From IMG/VR virus record IMGVR_UViG_3300046457_000119, positions 1-43,684 of that record: a stretch of DNA of 43,684 nucleotides; one strand, 5' to 3'. This document shows, piece after piece, positions 37,628-43,684 of the stretch (position 1 is the first letter of the stretch; each line of letters begins with the position of its first letter). The notes below the pieces were generated by a model. It searched no databases. It was not told where the DNA came from and was given only the letters and a program-made list of their open reading frames with translations. A program made the translations under genes and the position numbers. This DNA comes from a virus.

Positions 37628-39421
37628 ATGACGCTCAAGCGAATTCTCAAACATTTCCATATGTGCTGCGGCCTCGGCGGCGGCGCCAAGGGTTTCAATC
37701 GGGCCAAGCCTATCGTCGGGCACATACAAGCCGAGTGGCAGTGCATCGGTGGCGTGGACGTAGATCCGGCAGGCCTACGCGACTTCGAGCGTCTTTCTGG
37801 TGTGCCTGGCACGCTGATGGATCTGTTCACCCGTGACCAGTACACGCGCTTCCACGGTAAAGAGCCGCCAGCCGGCTGGACTGAGGCGAGCGCCGATGAC
37901 CTACGCCGCGCAGCGAGCAACGAACGTCCGGACGCCGTGTTTATTTCCAGCCCCTGCAAGGGCGCTTCGGGCTTGCTGTCGGAAACAATGAGCCTGACGC
38001 CGAAGTACCAAGCCCTGAACGAGCTGACGTTGCGATGCATCTGGCTGATGTGTGAGGCGTGGAAGGACGACCCGGTGTCGTTGATCGTCTTCGAGAACGT
38101 GCCGCGCCTCGCCACTCGCGGCCGGCACCTGCTGGACCAGATAAACAAATTGCTGAACCACTACGGGTATGCGGTCGCTGAAACCACCCACGACTGCGGC
38201 GTCATTGGCGGTCTGGCCCAGAGCCGCAAGCGCTTCTTGCTGGTGGCCCGCCATATCGAAAAGGTGCCGCCGTTCCTGTACGAACCGGAAAAGAAGACGC
38301 TCAAGTCTGTAGGCTCGATCCTCGGTCGCATGCCGCTGGCCGGCGATGTCGAAGCCGCTGGCCCTATGCACCGGGTGCCGGCGTTGCAATGGAAAACGTG
38401 GGTTCGCCTCGCCCTGGTCACGGCCGGCAAAGACTGGCGCAGCCTGAATGACTTAGCGATCGAGGACGGCTACCTGCGTGACCTCATCATTGTGCCCGAG
38501 GCTTACGGCGGGTATTTGGGCGTGAACAATTGGGACGACTCAATGGGCGTTGTCGCCGGCCGGAGCCGTCCCACAAATGGCGCATTCTCGGTGGCAGACC
38601 CACGCAGCAAAGCTGGTGCCCTGCAATACCAGCAGTACGGTGTGCGCAAGTTGGATGAAACCAGCGGCGCCGTGATCGGCGTCAAGTCGCCCGGGCAAGG
38701 GACCTTCAGCGTTGCCGATCCCCGACCAACCGGCATCCGCCACAACAACGTGTACCGGGTCTGCAAGATGGACGGCCCGGCCGGAACCGTAACCGGCGGC
38801 CAATCACCGAGCGCCGGCGGCCAGTGCATCGCCGACCCGCGCCGAGCTGGTGAAGGTTTCGGAAAATATCTGGTTTCACCGTGGGACCAGTCAACTGGAA
38901 CGGTCATCGCCGGCAGTACAACGGGCCAGGGCGCTTTCGCTGTTCAAGATCCTCGCCCGGGTATGAAGCGCACCAAGGGCGATGCCTACCTGTCTGGCGG
39001 TCACTACGGTGTCGTTGGTTGGAATGACCGGTGCGGCGCCGTTTCAGCGAGCGCACGGCAGGACAACGGTCGTTGGTCGGTTGCAGATCCTCGCATGCCG
39101 GAGGCCAACGAGCGGCTGAACTGCGTGATTGAAAGCCTCGACGGCACTTGGCACCGCCCTTTCACCACGCTGGAGCTGGCCGCACTGCAAAGCCTGGTCG
39201 AACCGGAAGAACAGTTCGAGCTGGACGGCCTGAGCGATCAGGCTTGGCGCGAGCGAATCGGCAACGCGGTACCGCCAGCAGCCGCTGAAGCAATCGCCCA
39301 TGTGATGGGCACCACCCTATTGCTGGCCGCCGCCGGCGAAACCTTCATGCTCAACAGCATGCCTATCTGGGTTCGCCCGGTGGCTGTCGGTCTGAGCGTA
39401 TCTCAGCAGGTAACCACATGA
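37628..39421 (+). CDS. C5 cytosine DNA methyltransferase with five internal repeats
   Basis: Encodes 597 aa. C5 motifs: I FHMCCGLGGGAKG (10-22), IV SSPCKGAS with catalytic Cys110, VI FENVPRL (155-161), VIII AQSRKRFLLVA (197-207), X RIGNAVPPAAAE (543-554). Between VIII and X lie five repeats of about 40 residues, each with an alternating VxG/TGT strand and ending ADPR or QDPR (323-326, 363-366, 402-405, 440-443, 486-489). This is where target recognition sits. No restriction enzyme is nearby, so it probably protects phage DNA or regulates. The repeats are unlike the single TRD of ordinary enzymes. Confidence 0.92.
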   Translation: MTLKRILKHFHMCCGLGGGAKGFNRAKPIVGHIQAEWQCIGGVDVDPAGLRDFERLSGVPGTLMDLFTRDQYTRFHGKEPPAGWTEASADDLRRAASNERPDAVFISSPCKGASGLLSETMSLTPKYQALNELTLRCIWLMCEAWKDDPVSLIVFENVPRLATRGRHLLDQINKLLNHYGYAVAETTHDCGVIGGLAQSRKRFLLVARHIEKVPPFLYEPEKKTLKSVGSILGRMPLAGDVEAAGPMHRVPALQWKTWVRLALVTAGKDWRSLNDLAIEDGYLRDLIIVPEAYGGYLGVNNWDDSMGVVAGRSRPTNGAFSVADPRSKAGALQYQQYGVRKLDETSGAVIGVKSPGQGTFSVADPRPTGIRHNNVYRVCKMDGPAGTVTGGQSPSAGGQCIADPRRAGEGFGKYLVSPWDQSTGTVIAGSTTGQGAFAVQDPRPGMKRTKGDAYLSGGHYGVVGWNDRCGAVSASARQDNGRWSVADPRMPEANERLNCVIESLDGTWHRPFTTLELAALQSLVEPEEQFELDGLSDQAWRERIGNAVPPAAAEAIAHVMGTTLLLAAAGETFMLNSMPIWVRPVAVGLSVSQQVTT

Positions 39422-39759
39422 ACTCACTCGCAAACGAGGCGCTTGCCCCCGCCCTCGGCAAAGCCCTGTCCGCTCCTACGGCGAAAGCCAAGCAAACACA
39501 GGCCCCAGCGGAGGATAAAGCCGCATTCGGGCCTGTTCCGCTCCCACAGCTCAACATCACCGGACCGATCAACCGAGTCATGGAACTGGAGGGCAAGCGG
39601 TACGCCCTCGAGTTCGTCAGGGCGCTGGGATCGTCCATTCGGCGCGAGCCGATCCGAACCAAGGCAATTGCCGATCTGATCAGGTACGCCGCACAACAAC
39701 CGGCCAGCGTGGCCAGCGGCGTGAAAATCGTCATTGATGTGTTGAAGGGGGCGGCATGA
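39418..39759 (+). CDS. Hypothetical early protein, 113 aa
   Basis: ATG 39418 overlaps the methyltransferase stop (ATGA). Ala/Pro-rich N-terminus (residues 1-35), then LNITGPINRVMELEGKRYALEFVRALGSSIRREPIRTKAIADLIRYAAQQPASVASGVKIVIDVLKG, helical. No family recognised. Overlaps the next start by four bases. Confidence 0.7.
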   Translation: MNSLANEALAPALGKALSAPTAKAKQTQAPAEDKAAFGPVPLPQLNITGPINRVMELEGKRYALEFVRALGSSIRREPIRTKAIADLIRYAAQQPASVASGVKIVIDVLKGAA

Positions 39760-40358
39760 ACAGGCCTGCGTACGGAACACCTGAATACGAAGAACAGTGC
39801 CGCATCAACCGCAACTGTTACAACGTCACCAACTGGGGCAAAGAGCGTCTGGCTCAGATCATCCGCTTGGAAGATCCAAGTGCACGGTCAAGTGCATTCC
39901 AAGACATGACTAACTATCTGACGAACCTGCACTTGATGATTCGGGCGGTAAGCGCCGGCGGTCATGTCCACTTCTGCGGTCACTGCGGAAAACCTGAGCA
40001 GGCCCAATACCAAGAGCCAGTCGCGGCCAAGCTCAAGGCCAATGGCCTTTGCCACCGTTGCGACTTCTGGCACGACAAGCGAACCGCCTACAACGCGCAG
40101 GAGCGCAAGGGCCGCATGCTGGTAATGAACGGCTGGGTCTACGGCGATAGCGGCGATCAACCCAACGGCAACAAAAGCTGGCTCGGGTTCGGTGGCTCCC
40201 GCTGGTACCTGTATCAGATCACCACCGGTAAGTTGTGGACGACGAACAACCTGTTCAGCGCCGGCGATATCCCTGCCGACTTCTTGCCAGGCATGCCTGA
40301 CAACGCGGTGGCACTCACCAAAGAGCAGTTCGAACTGGCACAGGCGGGGAGTTCATGA
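39756..40358 (+). CDS. Zinc-ribbon-type phage protein, 200 aa
   Basis: ATG 39756 overlaps the preceding stop (ATGA). HFCGHCGKPE (about residues 72-81) and LCHRCDFW (about 97-104) each supply a CxxC pair, forming one zinc site. The rest has WLGFGGSRWYLYQITTGKLWTTNNLFSAGDIP, a beta-rich segment. Unknown function; nucleic-acid binding is likely from the zinc site. Confidence 0.72.
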   Translation: MNRPAYGTPEYEEQCRINRNCYNVTNWGKERLAQIIRLEDPSARSSAFQDMTNYLTNLHLMIRAVSAGGHVHFCGHCGKPEQAQYQEPVAAKLKANGLCHRCDFWHDKRTAYNAQERKGRMLVMNGWVYGDSGDQPNGNKSWLGFGGSRWYLYQITTGKLWTTNNLFSAGDIPADFLPGMPDNAVALTKEQFELAQAGSS

Positions 40359-40411
40359 TCATCGCCTCCCTGTTCATGCTTCAGCACATCTACCGGGGGC
40401 CGTGGCGATGA
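40355..40411 (+). CDS. Possible 18-aa coupled peptide
   Basis: Starts at ATG 40355 in the preceding stop (ATGA) and its own stop overlaps the next ATG (ATGA at 40408). Product MIIASLFMLQHIYRGPWR. The double overlap argues that it is at least read by ribosomes passing to the next gene; whether the peptide has a function is unknown. Confidence 0.3.
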   Translation: MIIASLFMLQHIYRGPWR

Positions 40412-40665
40412 CCGGACTTCGACGCACCCTGCATGGGCTAAAAAGCAAAGGCACCTTGGCAAAGTGGCGGGTCGAACAAGGCCAGCGGCTCGTCCGCATC
40501 TGGTCAGATGAATGGCAATGCTACTGGCGCGCGAACGGCTGCGGATATACCACCGACGTGTCAGAGGCTGGGATTTACACCTTCGATGAGGCGGTGAAGT
40601 TCTCCGGCCATTGCAGCCACGAAAAAGGGATTGCCTATTACTTCCTACCGGAGCCGACACCATGA
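40408..40665 (+). CDS. Hypothetical early protein, 85 aa
   Basis: Starts at ATG 40408. Product MTGLRRTLHGLKSKGTLAKWRVEQGQRLVRIWSDEWQCYWRANGCGYTTDVSEAGIYTFDEAVKFSGHC has a basic N-terminus and three Trp; the region WxANGCGYTTDVSEAGIYTFDEA is typical of small phage proteins of unknown function. Overlaps the next gene start. Confidence 0.68.
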   Translation: MTGLRRTLHGLKSKGTLAKWRVEQGQRLVRIWSDEWQCYWRANGCGYTTDVSEAGIYTFDEAVKFSGHCSHEKGIAYYFLPEPTP

Positions 40666-40823
40666 CCAGCACCGGAAAGCTCAACGCCGGCGTGCTGGAG
40701 TTCCAAGCGCGCTGTGACAAGTGCCACAAGCCCCGCCACGTCGGCAACCACGATAAGTGCAGCAAAGCCCGACAGCGCGAGCATGCAGCACGGGAGAACG
40801 ACCGTGACCAACCAACTACTTGA
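40662..40823 (+). CDS. Small zinc-finger-like protein, 53 aa
   Basis: ATG 40662 overlaps the preceding stop (ATGA). RCDKCHKPRHVGNHDKCSKARQ has C-x2-C-x8-H-x2-C type ligands. Basic and small; probably binds nucleic acid or a host protein. Unknown family. Confidence 0.62.
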   Translation: MTSTGKLNAGVLEFQARCDKCHKPRHVGNHDKCSKARQREHAARENDRDQPTT

Positions 40824-40866
40824 ATACAGCCTGTGCCTGCTGGCACTGGCCCAACTCTTTTGCTGA
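40804..40866 (+). CDS. Possible 20-aa hydrophobic peptide
   Basis: GTG 40804 with GGGAG seven bases upstream, overlapping the end of the previous gene in another frame. Product MTNQLLEYSLCLLALAQLFC is almost wholly hydrophobic. It ends 10 bases before the next ATG. Could be a small membrane peptide or only a coupling frame. Confidence 0.32.
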   Translation: MTNQLLEYSLCLLALAQLFC

Positions 40867-40876
40867 GGGCTTTGTG

Positions 40877-41734
40877 ATGAGCAACCAATTCAAGCGCGAA
40901 GAGCGCTATATCGTGGTCAAGTTGAAACACCTGGCCGCACAGCAACGGGCGCCACTGGTGAACTTCCTGCTGACCAATGGCATTCCGAAAGTTGACTGTG
41001 TGGTGGTCGAGGATGACTGGCCTGAATATGAGCCGACATGGACGGCCATCGAACGGCGCATGACCGGGCAGCCGGCAGTGACCGCATCTGAGGAACTGGA
41101 CGCTGTGCAGCATTGGCGCGGCAAACACGCCCAGGCGCTCCGCGAGCGTGACGCCTTGCAGCAACTACTGAACGAACGCGATGAGCAGCTCGATTCCGAT
41201 TCGGCCGCTGCGGCTTTGCGAACCCTGATCGGCATGGGTTATTCGTACAACAGCGGCCAGCTTTGGAAGCCTCCGCTTGGAAAATCCCCTGATTTCAACC
41301 TGATCGACAGCCTACGAGCGCGTATCGCTGAACTTGAACGTTACAAGATGTCGATCTGGCCATCGGAAGAAACCCTGATTGCGGCGGGACTCGGCTATCC
41401 GATAGGCAAAGAGCAGGCGATGAAGATCTACAAAGCAGCACTGAGATCACGAACAGATGCGCCTGAAAACGCCGACTGTGAATGGTGCTATGGCGTGGGT
41501 CATGACTATTACGGTGAACCATGCTGTGGATGCTGCAAACCAGATCCGGAAGCACTCGCGAGGCTCATCGTAGAAAATGCTCCTCGCACATCATTTGTTC
41601 TACCGGCCGATCAGCCATCCGGCAAATTCTATAAATCGGAAAAACTTCGCCGGGGCTTCCGGGACGGCTGGAGCGCTTGCCTCCACGCCGTTAAAGCTCT
41701 GAATGAAAAATCTTCGACTGAGGTGAACCAATGA
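40877..41734 (+). CDS. Hypothetical early protein with Cys cluster, 285 aa
   Basis: ATG 40877, GAGGG ten bases upstream. N-terminal MSNQFKREERYIVVKLKHLAAQQRAPLVNFLL, then a coiled-coil segment (about 75-110, HAQALRERDALQQLLNERDEQL), a helical part and a Cys-rich segment DCEWCYGVGHDYYGEPCCGCCKPDPEA near residue 198-224 that could hold zinc, then FRDGWSACLHAVKAL. No clear family. It overlaps the AlpA-like gene start. Confidence 0.7.
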   Translation: MSNQFKREERYIVVKLKHLAAQQRAPLVNFLLTNGIPKVDCVVVEDDWPEYEPTWTAIERRMTGQPAVTASEELDAVQHWRGKHAQALRERDALQQLLNERDEQLDSDSAAAALRTLIGMGYSYNSGQLWKPPLGKSPDFNLIDSLRARIAELERYKMSIWPSEETLIAAGLGYPIGKEQAMKIYKAALRSRTDAPENADCEWCYGVGHDYYGEPCCGCCKPDPEALARLIVENAPRTSFVLPADQPSGKFYKSEKLRRGFRDGWSACLHAVKALNEKSSTEVNQ

Positions 41735-41985
41735 ACATCGAACACCAGGACCTGCCAGAAGAGCCAGTCGAGTTCATCCGCCTGCCAGAGGTCAAGAAGT
41801 TGGTAGGTCTGGGCACCACCAAGATCTACACCATGGCCGCCGAAGGCCTGTTCCCGAAACAGGTGCCACTGGGCGGCCGCTCCGTTGGCTGGATCAAGTC
41901 CGAGGTTCTGCAATGGAACCACGCCCAGATTGCCGCCGCACGGGGAGAACAGGGTCAGACTTCAGCCTCAAGCGCGTCCAAGTAA
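41731..41985 (+). CDS. AlpA-like regulator, probable excisionase
   Basis: Encodes 84 aa. VEFIRLPEVKKLVGLGTTKIYTMAAEGLFPKQVPLGGRSVGWIKSEVLQWNHAQIAAA is the winged helix of the AlpA/MerR-type excisionase group: the helix-turn-helix VKKLVGLGTTKIYTM and the wing PLGGRSVGW. Its ATG overlaps the preceding stop. It is the last gene of the PL operon and ends 31 bases inside the 3' end of the convergent integrase gene, so early transcription would produce antisense RNA to int. Confidence 0.87.
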   Translation: MNIEHQDLPEEPVEFIRLPEVKKLVGLGTTKIYTMAAEGLFPKQVPLGGRSVGWIKSEVLQWNHAQIAAARGEQGQTSASSASK

Positions 41986-43187
41986 TCGGCCCAAGCCTGC
42001 ATCATTCCCCGCCGTTGCTCGACGTACTCCGCGTGGTTGTAGGTCTTTCTGACCTTGCTTGAACTCGCATGCGAAAGCTGCGCCTCGATCCAATCCTCGT
42101 TGTAACCCATCTCGTTCAAGGCCGTTGAAATCGTGGCACGAATACCGTGCCCGGTCAGCTGGTCGTCATATCCCATGCGCCGCAATGCATTGTTGACCGT
42201 GTTGTCGCTGATAGGCTTGGTCGGCTCGTTCCGCCCGGCGATCAGCAGCTTGTAGCGGCCGGTCAACTTATGCACTTTGCGCACCTCTTCAACCGCCTGC
42301 CGCGACAGTGGCACCAGATACGGCGGAACTTCATCCCCTCCCTTGCTACGAATCACCTTCCGCAATTGCTTCACTGTGTCCGGCGGGATCGTCCACAGCG
42401 CGTTATCCAGGTCGAACTGGCTGATGGGTGCATGCCGCAGCTCGCCCGTGCGCACACCAGTCAGAAACAGAATCCTGATCGCACTTTTCACATACCCTGC
42501 CGTGCCATCGAAAACCTGCAGGTCGTGCAGGAACTTCTTTAACTGGTGCTGACGGAGCATTGGGTTGTGCTTCACGGGCGGCTCTTTGGCGGCGACGATA
42601 TCGAGGTCTGACGCCGGGTTCATTTCCAGATACCCCGAGGCGATGCCGAACCTGAATATCTCGTTCAGCCAGGCGCGACACTTGCGCGCCGAGTTTAGCG
42701 ATCCTCGATCCTCAATCCGGCGAAGCGCAGTCAGCACGTCACCACGCCTGACGTCGGCTATAGGGATCTTGCCCAGCACCGTGATCAGATCCTTGTCCAG
42801 GTAGAAGCGCGACTGATAAGCGGCGCCCTTCTTCGAATCGGCCACGCGCGGAGCCTTGAACTTATGCCATTCGTTGGCGACTACCTCAAACGTCTTGATG
42901 GCGTTGCCGGCGGCAACACGCTTTTCCTCGCGGCGTTTTGATCGGGGATCGATGCCCTTGGCTACAAGCGCACGGTGCTGATCCCGCAGCTCGCGGGCCT
43001 CTTTCAAAGTGATTTCGGGATAAGTGCCCAGCGACATGCGCGGCTGCTTGCCGTGCCAGGAGAACCTGAAGTGCCAGGACTTGGTGCCATTGCTGGCAAC
43101 AAAGAGGGATAGGCCGCTGCCATCCGTGAGGGTGAAGTCTTTGTCGGCCGGCTTGGCCTGTCGAACAGCGGTATCAGTGAGGGGCAT
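41955..43187 (-). CDS. int: Tyrosine recombinase integrase, P4-like
   Basis: Encodes 410 aa. Residues 1-90 are the DUF4102 arm-binding domain (LTDTAVRQAKPADKDFTLTDGSGLSLFVASNGTKSW...), residues about 100-200 the core-binding domain, and 205-390 the catalytic domain with R246 (TGVRTGELR), H347 and R350 (GHGIRA), H373 (LSHASS) and nucleophile Y383 (KTYNH). The start ATG is 164 bases from attR at tRNA-Thr, the normal layout for a tRNA integrase. An inverted repeat (TTAGTACAT and ATGTACTAA) brackets its upstream region. Confidence 0.95.
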   Translation of the reverse strand: MPLTDTAVRQAKPADKDFTLTDGSGLSLFVASNGTKSWHFRFSWHGKQPRMSLGTYPEITLKEARELRDQHRALVAKGIDPRSKRREEKRVAAGNAIKTFEVVANEWHKFKAPRVADSKKGAAYQSRFYLDKDLITVLGKIPIADVRRGDVLTALRRIEDRGSLNSARKCRAWLNEIFRFGIASGYLEMNPASDLDIVAAKEPPVKHNPMLRQHQLKKFLHDLQVFDGTAGYVKSAIRILFLTGVRTGELRHAPISQFDLDNALWTIPPDTVKQLRKVIRSKGGDEVPPYLVPLSRQAVEEVRKVHKLTGRYKLLIAGRNEPTKPISDNTVNNALRRMGYDDQLTGHGIRATISTALNEMGYNEDWIEAQLSHASSSKVRKTYNHAEYVEQRRGMMQAWADYLDALEAEV

Positions 43188-43350
43188 TAGTACATCACCA
43201 AGTCACTCAAATGGGAGAGTGCTGGATAATGTACTAAAAATGCGCGGCACGCAGCGAAAGAATGCGAAAGACAACGAAAGAAAAAAGGCCGCGATCAGCG
43301 GCCTGCTTTGGGATGGCGTGAAACTCGCTGAACACCAGCGAAAGTAGATG
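43187..43350. other. Right attachment arm with candidate integrase sites
   Basis: Non-coding region between int and attR. TTAGTACAT (43187-43195) and ATGTACTAA (43229-43237) form a perfect 9-bp inverted repeat. GCGAAAG, GCGAAAG and ACGAAAG occur at 43254, 43264 and 43274, exactly 10 bp apart, with a further GCGAAAG at 43338. AAGGCCGC-GATCA-GCGGCCT near 43285-43303 forms a hairpin. The left arm repeats the TGTACT and CCAGCGAAA words. Confidence 0.55.
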
Positions 43351-43368
43351 TGGTGCCCGAGACAGGAA
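43351..43368. repeat. attR core inside tRNA-Thr
   Basis: TGGTGCCCGAGACAGGAA, identical to 1567-1584. It covers the CCA end, acceptor 3' strand and part of the T stem of tRNA-Thr, which stays complete at this end. Beyond the core the two copies diverge (ACCG versus ATCG). Confidence 0.92.
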
Positions 43369-43426
43369 TCGAACCTGCGACCTTCGCGTTACGAGTGCGC
43401 TGCTCTACCGGCTGAGCTACACGGGC
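43351..43426 (-). tRNA. tRNA-Thr (anticodon CGT)
   Basis: 76 nt with encoded CCA. On the minus strand the 5' acceptor is GCCCGTG and the 3' strand CTCGGGC; D arm GCTCAGCCGGTAGAGC; anticodon stem-loop GCGCA-CTCGTAA-CGCGA with anticodon CGT; T arm GCAGG-TTCGATT-CCTGT. One U-U mismatch is present in the acceptor stem (position 6-67). It reads ACG codons for threonine. It is the integration target of the prophage and is kept whole. Confidence 0.95.
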
Positions 43427-43461
43427 GATGGGCTAAACCTAGCATCGGTTTTCACAAAAGC

Positions 43462-43511
43462 AAAGATCGCAGCCGACCTCTTGCAGGAGCTGCCGCAGGC
43501 TGCGATCTTTT
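43462..43511. repeat. REP-like inverted repeat
   Basis: AAAGATCGCAGC (43462-43473) and GCTGCGATCTTT (43499-43510) form a perfect inverted repeat around GCAGGAGCTGCCGCAGG. This is the pattern of the dispersed GCAGGAGCTGCC...GGCTGCGATC repeats of the P. fluorescens group and supports the host assignment. Confidence 0.7.
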
Positions 43512-43530
43512 GATCTTTATGCCAGACAAA

Positions 43531-43566
43531 AAAATGCCCCGCCGTTTTCACGGCGGGGCATTTTTA
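43531..43566. terminator. Terminator of pnp
   Basis: TGCCCCGCCG-TTTTCA-CGGCGGGGCA flanked by an A-run and a T-run, so it can act in both directions. It follows the pnp stop on the minus strand. Confidence 0.88.
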
Positions 43567-43588
43567 TTGCGCTAAAGCTGAGGGGTGA

Positions 43589-43684
43589 TTAAACGCCCGA
43601 TGCCTTGGCTGCTGCCACGTCTTTGATGGACAGCTTGATACGGCCGCGGTTGTCCACGTCCAGTACCAGCACTTCCACTTCCTG
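43589..43684 (-). CDS. pnp: Polyribonucleotide nucleotidyltransferase, C-terminal end
   Basis: The last 31 codons: [31 protein letters not shown]. This is the end of the C-terminal S1 RNA-binding domain of PNPase, matching the usual Pseudomonas terminus ([18 protein letters not shown]). The rest lies outside the window. PNPase degrades RNA 3' to 5' by phosphorolysis. Some other S1-domain protein is a small possibility because only this tail is seen. Confidence 0.82.

Noticed and set aside
37628-39421. A restriction-modification system around the cytosine methyltransferase.
   Set aside because: No endonuclease-like gene on either side; neighbours are small early phage genes, so it is an orphan enzyme.
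43351-43426. A damaged tRNA because of the U-U mismatch in the acceptor stem.
   Set aside because: All other stems, the anticodon loop, T loop and CCA are intact, and this form of tRNA-Thr(CGT) appears normal for Pseudomonas as far as I recall; phage integration has preserved it.

Overview
The window is a piece of a Pseudomonas chromosome (probably P. fluorescens group) carrying one apparently complete temperate phage of about 41.8 kb. Host sequence remains at both ends. On the left are the 3' end of nadC, a small acidic gene of a Pseudomonas-type family (DUF6388-like), and an exported coiled-coil protein. On the right are tRNA-Thr(CGT), a REP-like inverted repeat and the last 31 codons of pnp. 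The prophage is bounded by an 18-bp direct repeat, 1567-1584 and 43351-43368. The right copy is the 3' end of the tRNA including its encoded CCA, so the tRNA stays intact beside the integrase.

Reading left to right, 1.6-26 kb is the late region, transcribed right-to-left on the minus strand. From its promoter side the order is: holin and two small membrane proteins, terminase small and large subunits, portal (DUF1073), minor head protein, prohead protease/scaffold (DUF2213), cement protein, major capsid (DUF2184), head-tail connector genes, contractile sheath (DUF3383), tube (DUF3277), tail assembly chaperone with a -1 frameshift extension, tape measure with a lysozyme domain, baseplate genes, a Gly-rich tail fibre with its chaperone, then endolysin and Rz/Rz1. 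This describes a myovirus-type particle. Three blocks interrupt the late operon: a P22 immI-like module (Arc-like, Mnt-like and BRO-N antirepressor, 9.5-10.9 kb), a plus-strand exported-protein gene (8.05-8.48 kb) and a plus-strand SAM methyltransferase gene (2.9-3.8 kb). The last two look like lysogenic-conversion genes.

From 26.2 to 29.7 kb is the rightward-type early operon (minus strand): Cro-like, CII-like, an O-like protein with a DnaT-like C-terminus, a P-like protein, RusA, and a 293-aa protein in the usual position of a Q antiterminator. The CI repressor (29.83-30.46 kb) and a small membrane protein lie on the plus strand. They are flanked by two operator clusters built from the same 17-bp palindrome, three sites on each side.

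From 30.8 to 42 kb is the PL-type early operon (plus strand). It begins with a chain of very small, mostly overlapping genes, then RecT, a YqaJ-type exonuclease, a protein with one clear and two possible FtsK-gamma-like winged helices, a DnaQ-type exonuclease, an orphan C5 cytosine methyltransferase with five internal repeats, small zinc-binding proteins, and an AlpA-like presumptive excisionase that runs tail-to-tail into the integrase gene. Several good intrinsic terminators lie inside this operon, which implies processive antitermination although no N-like gene is recognisable.

All product names come from reading the protein sequences and gene order; no database search was run.
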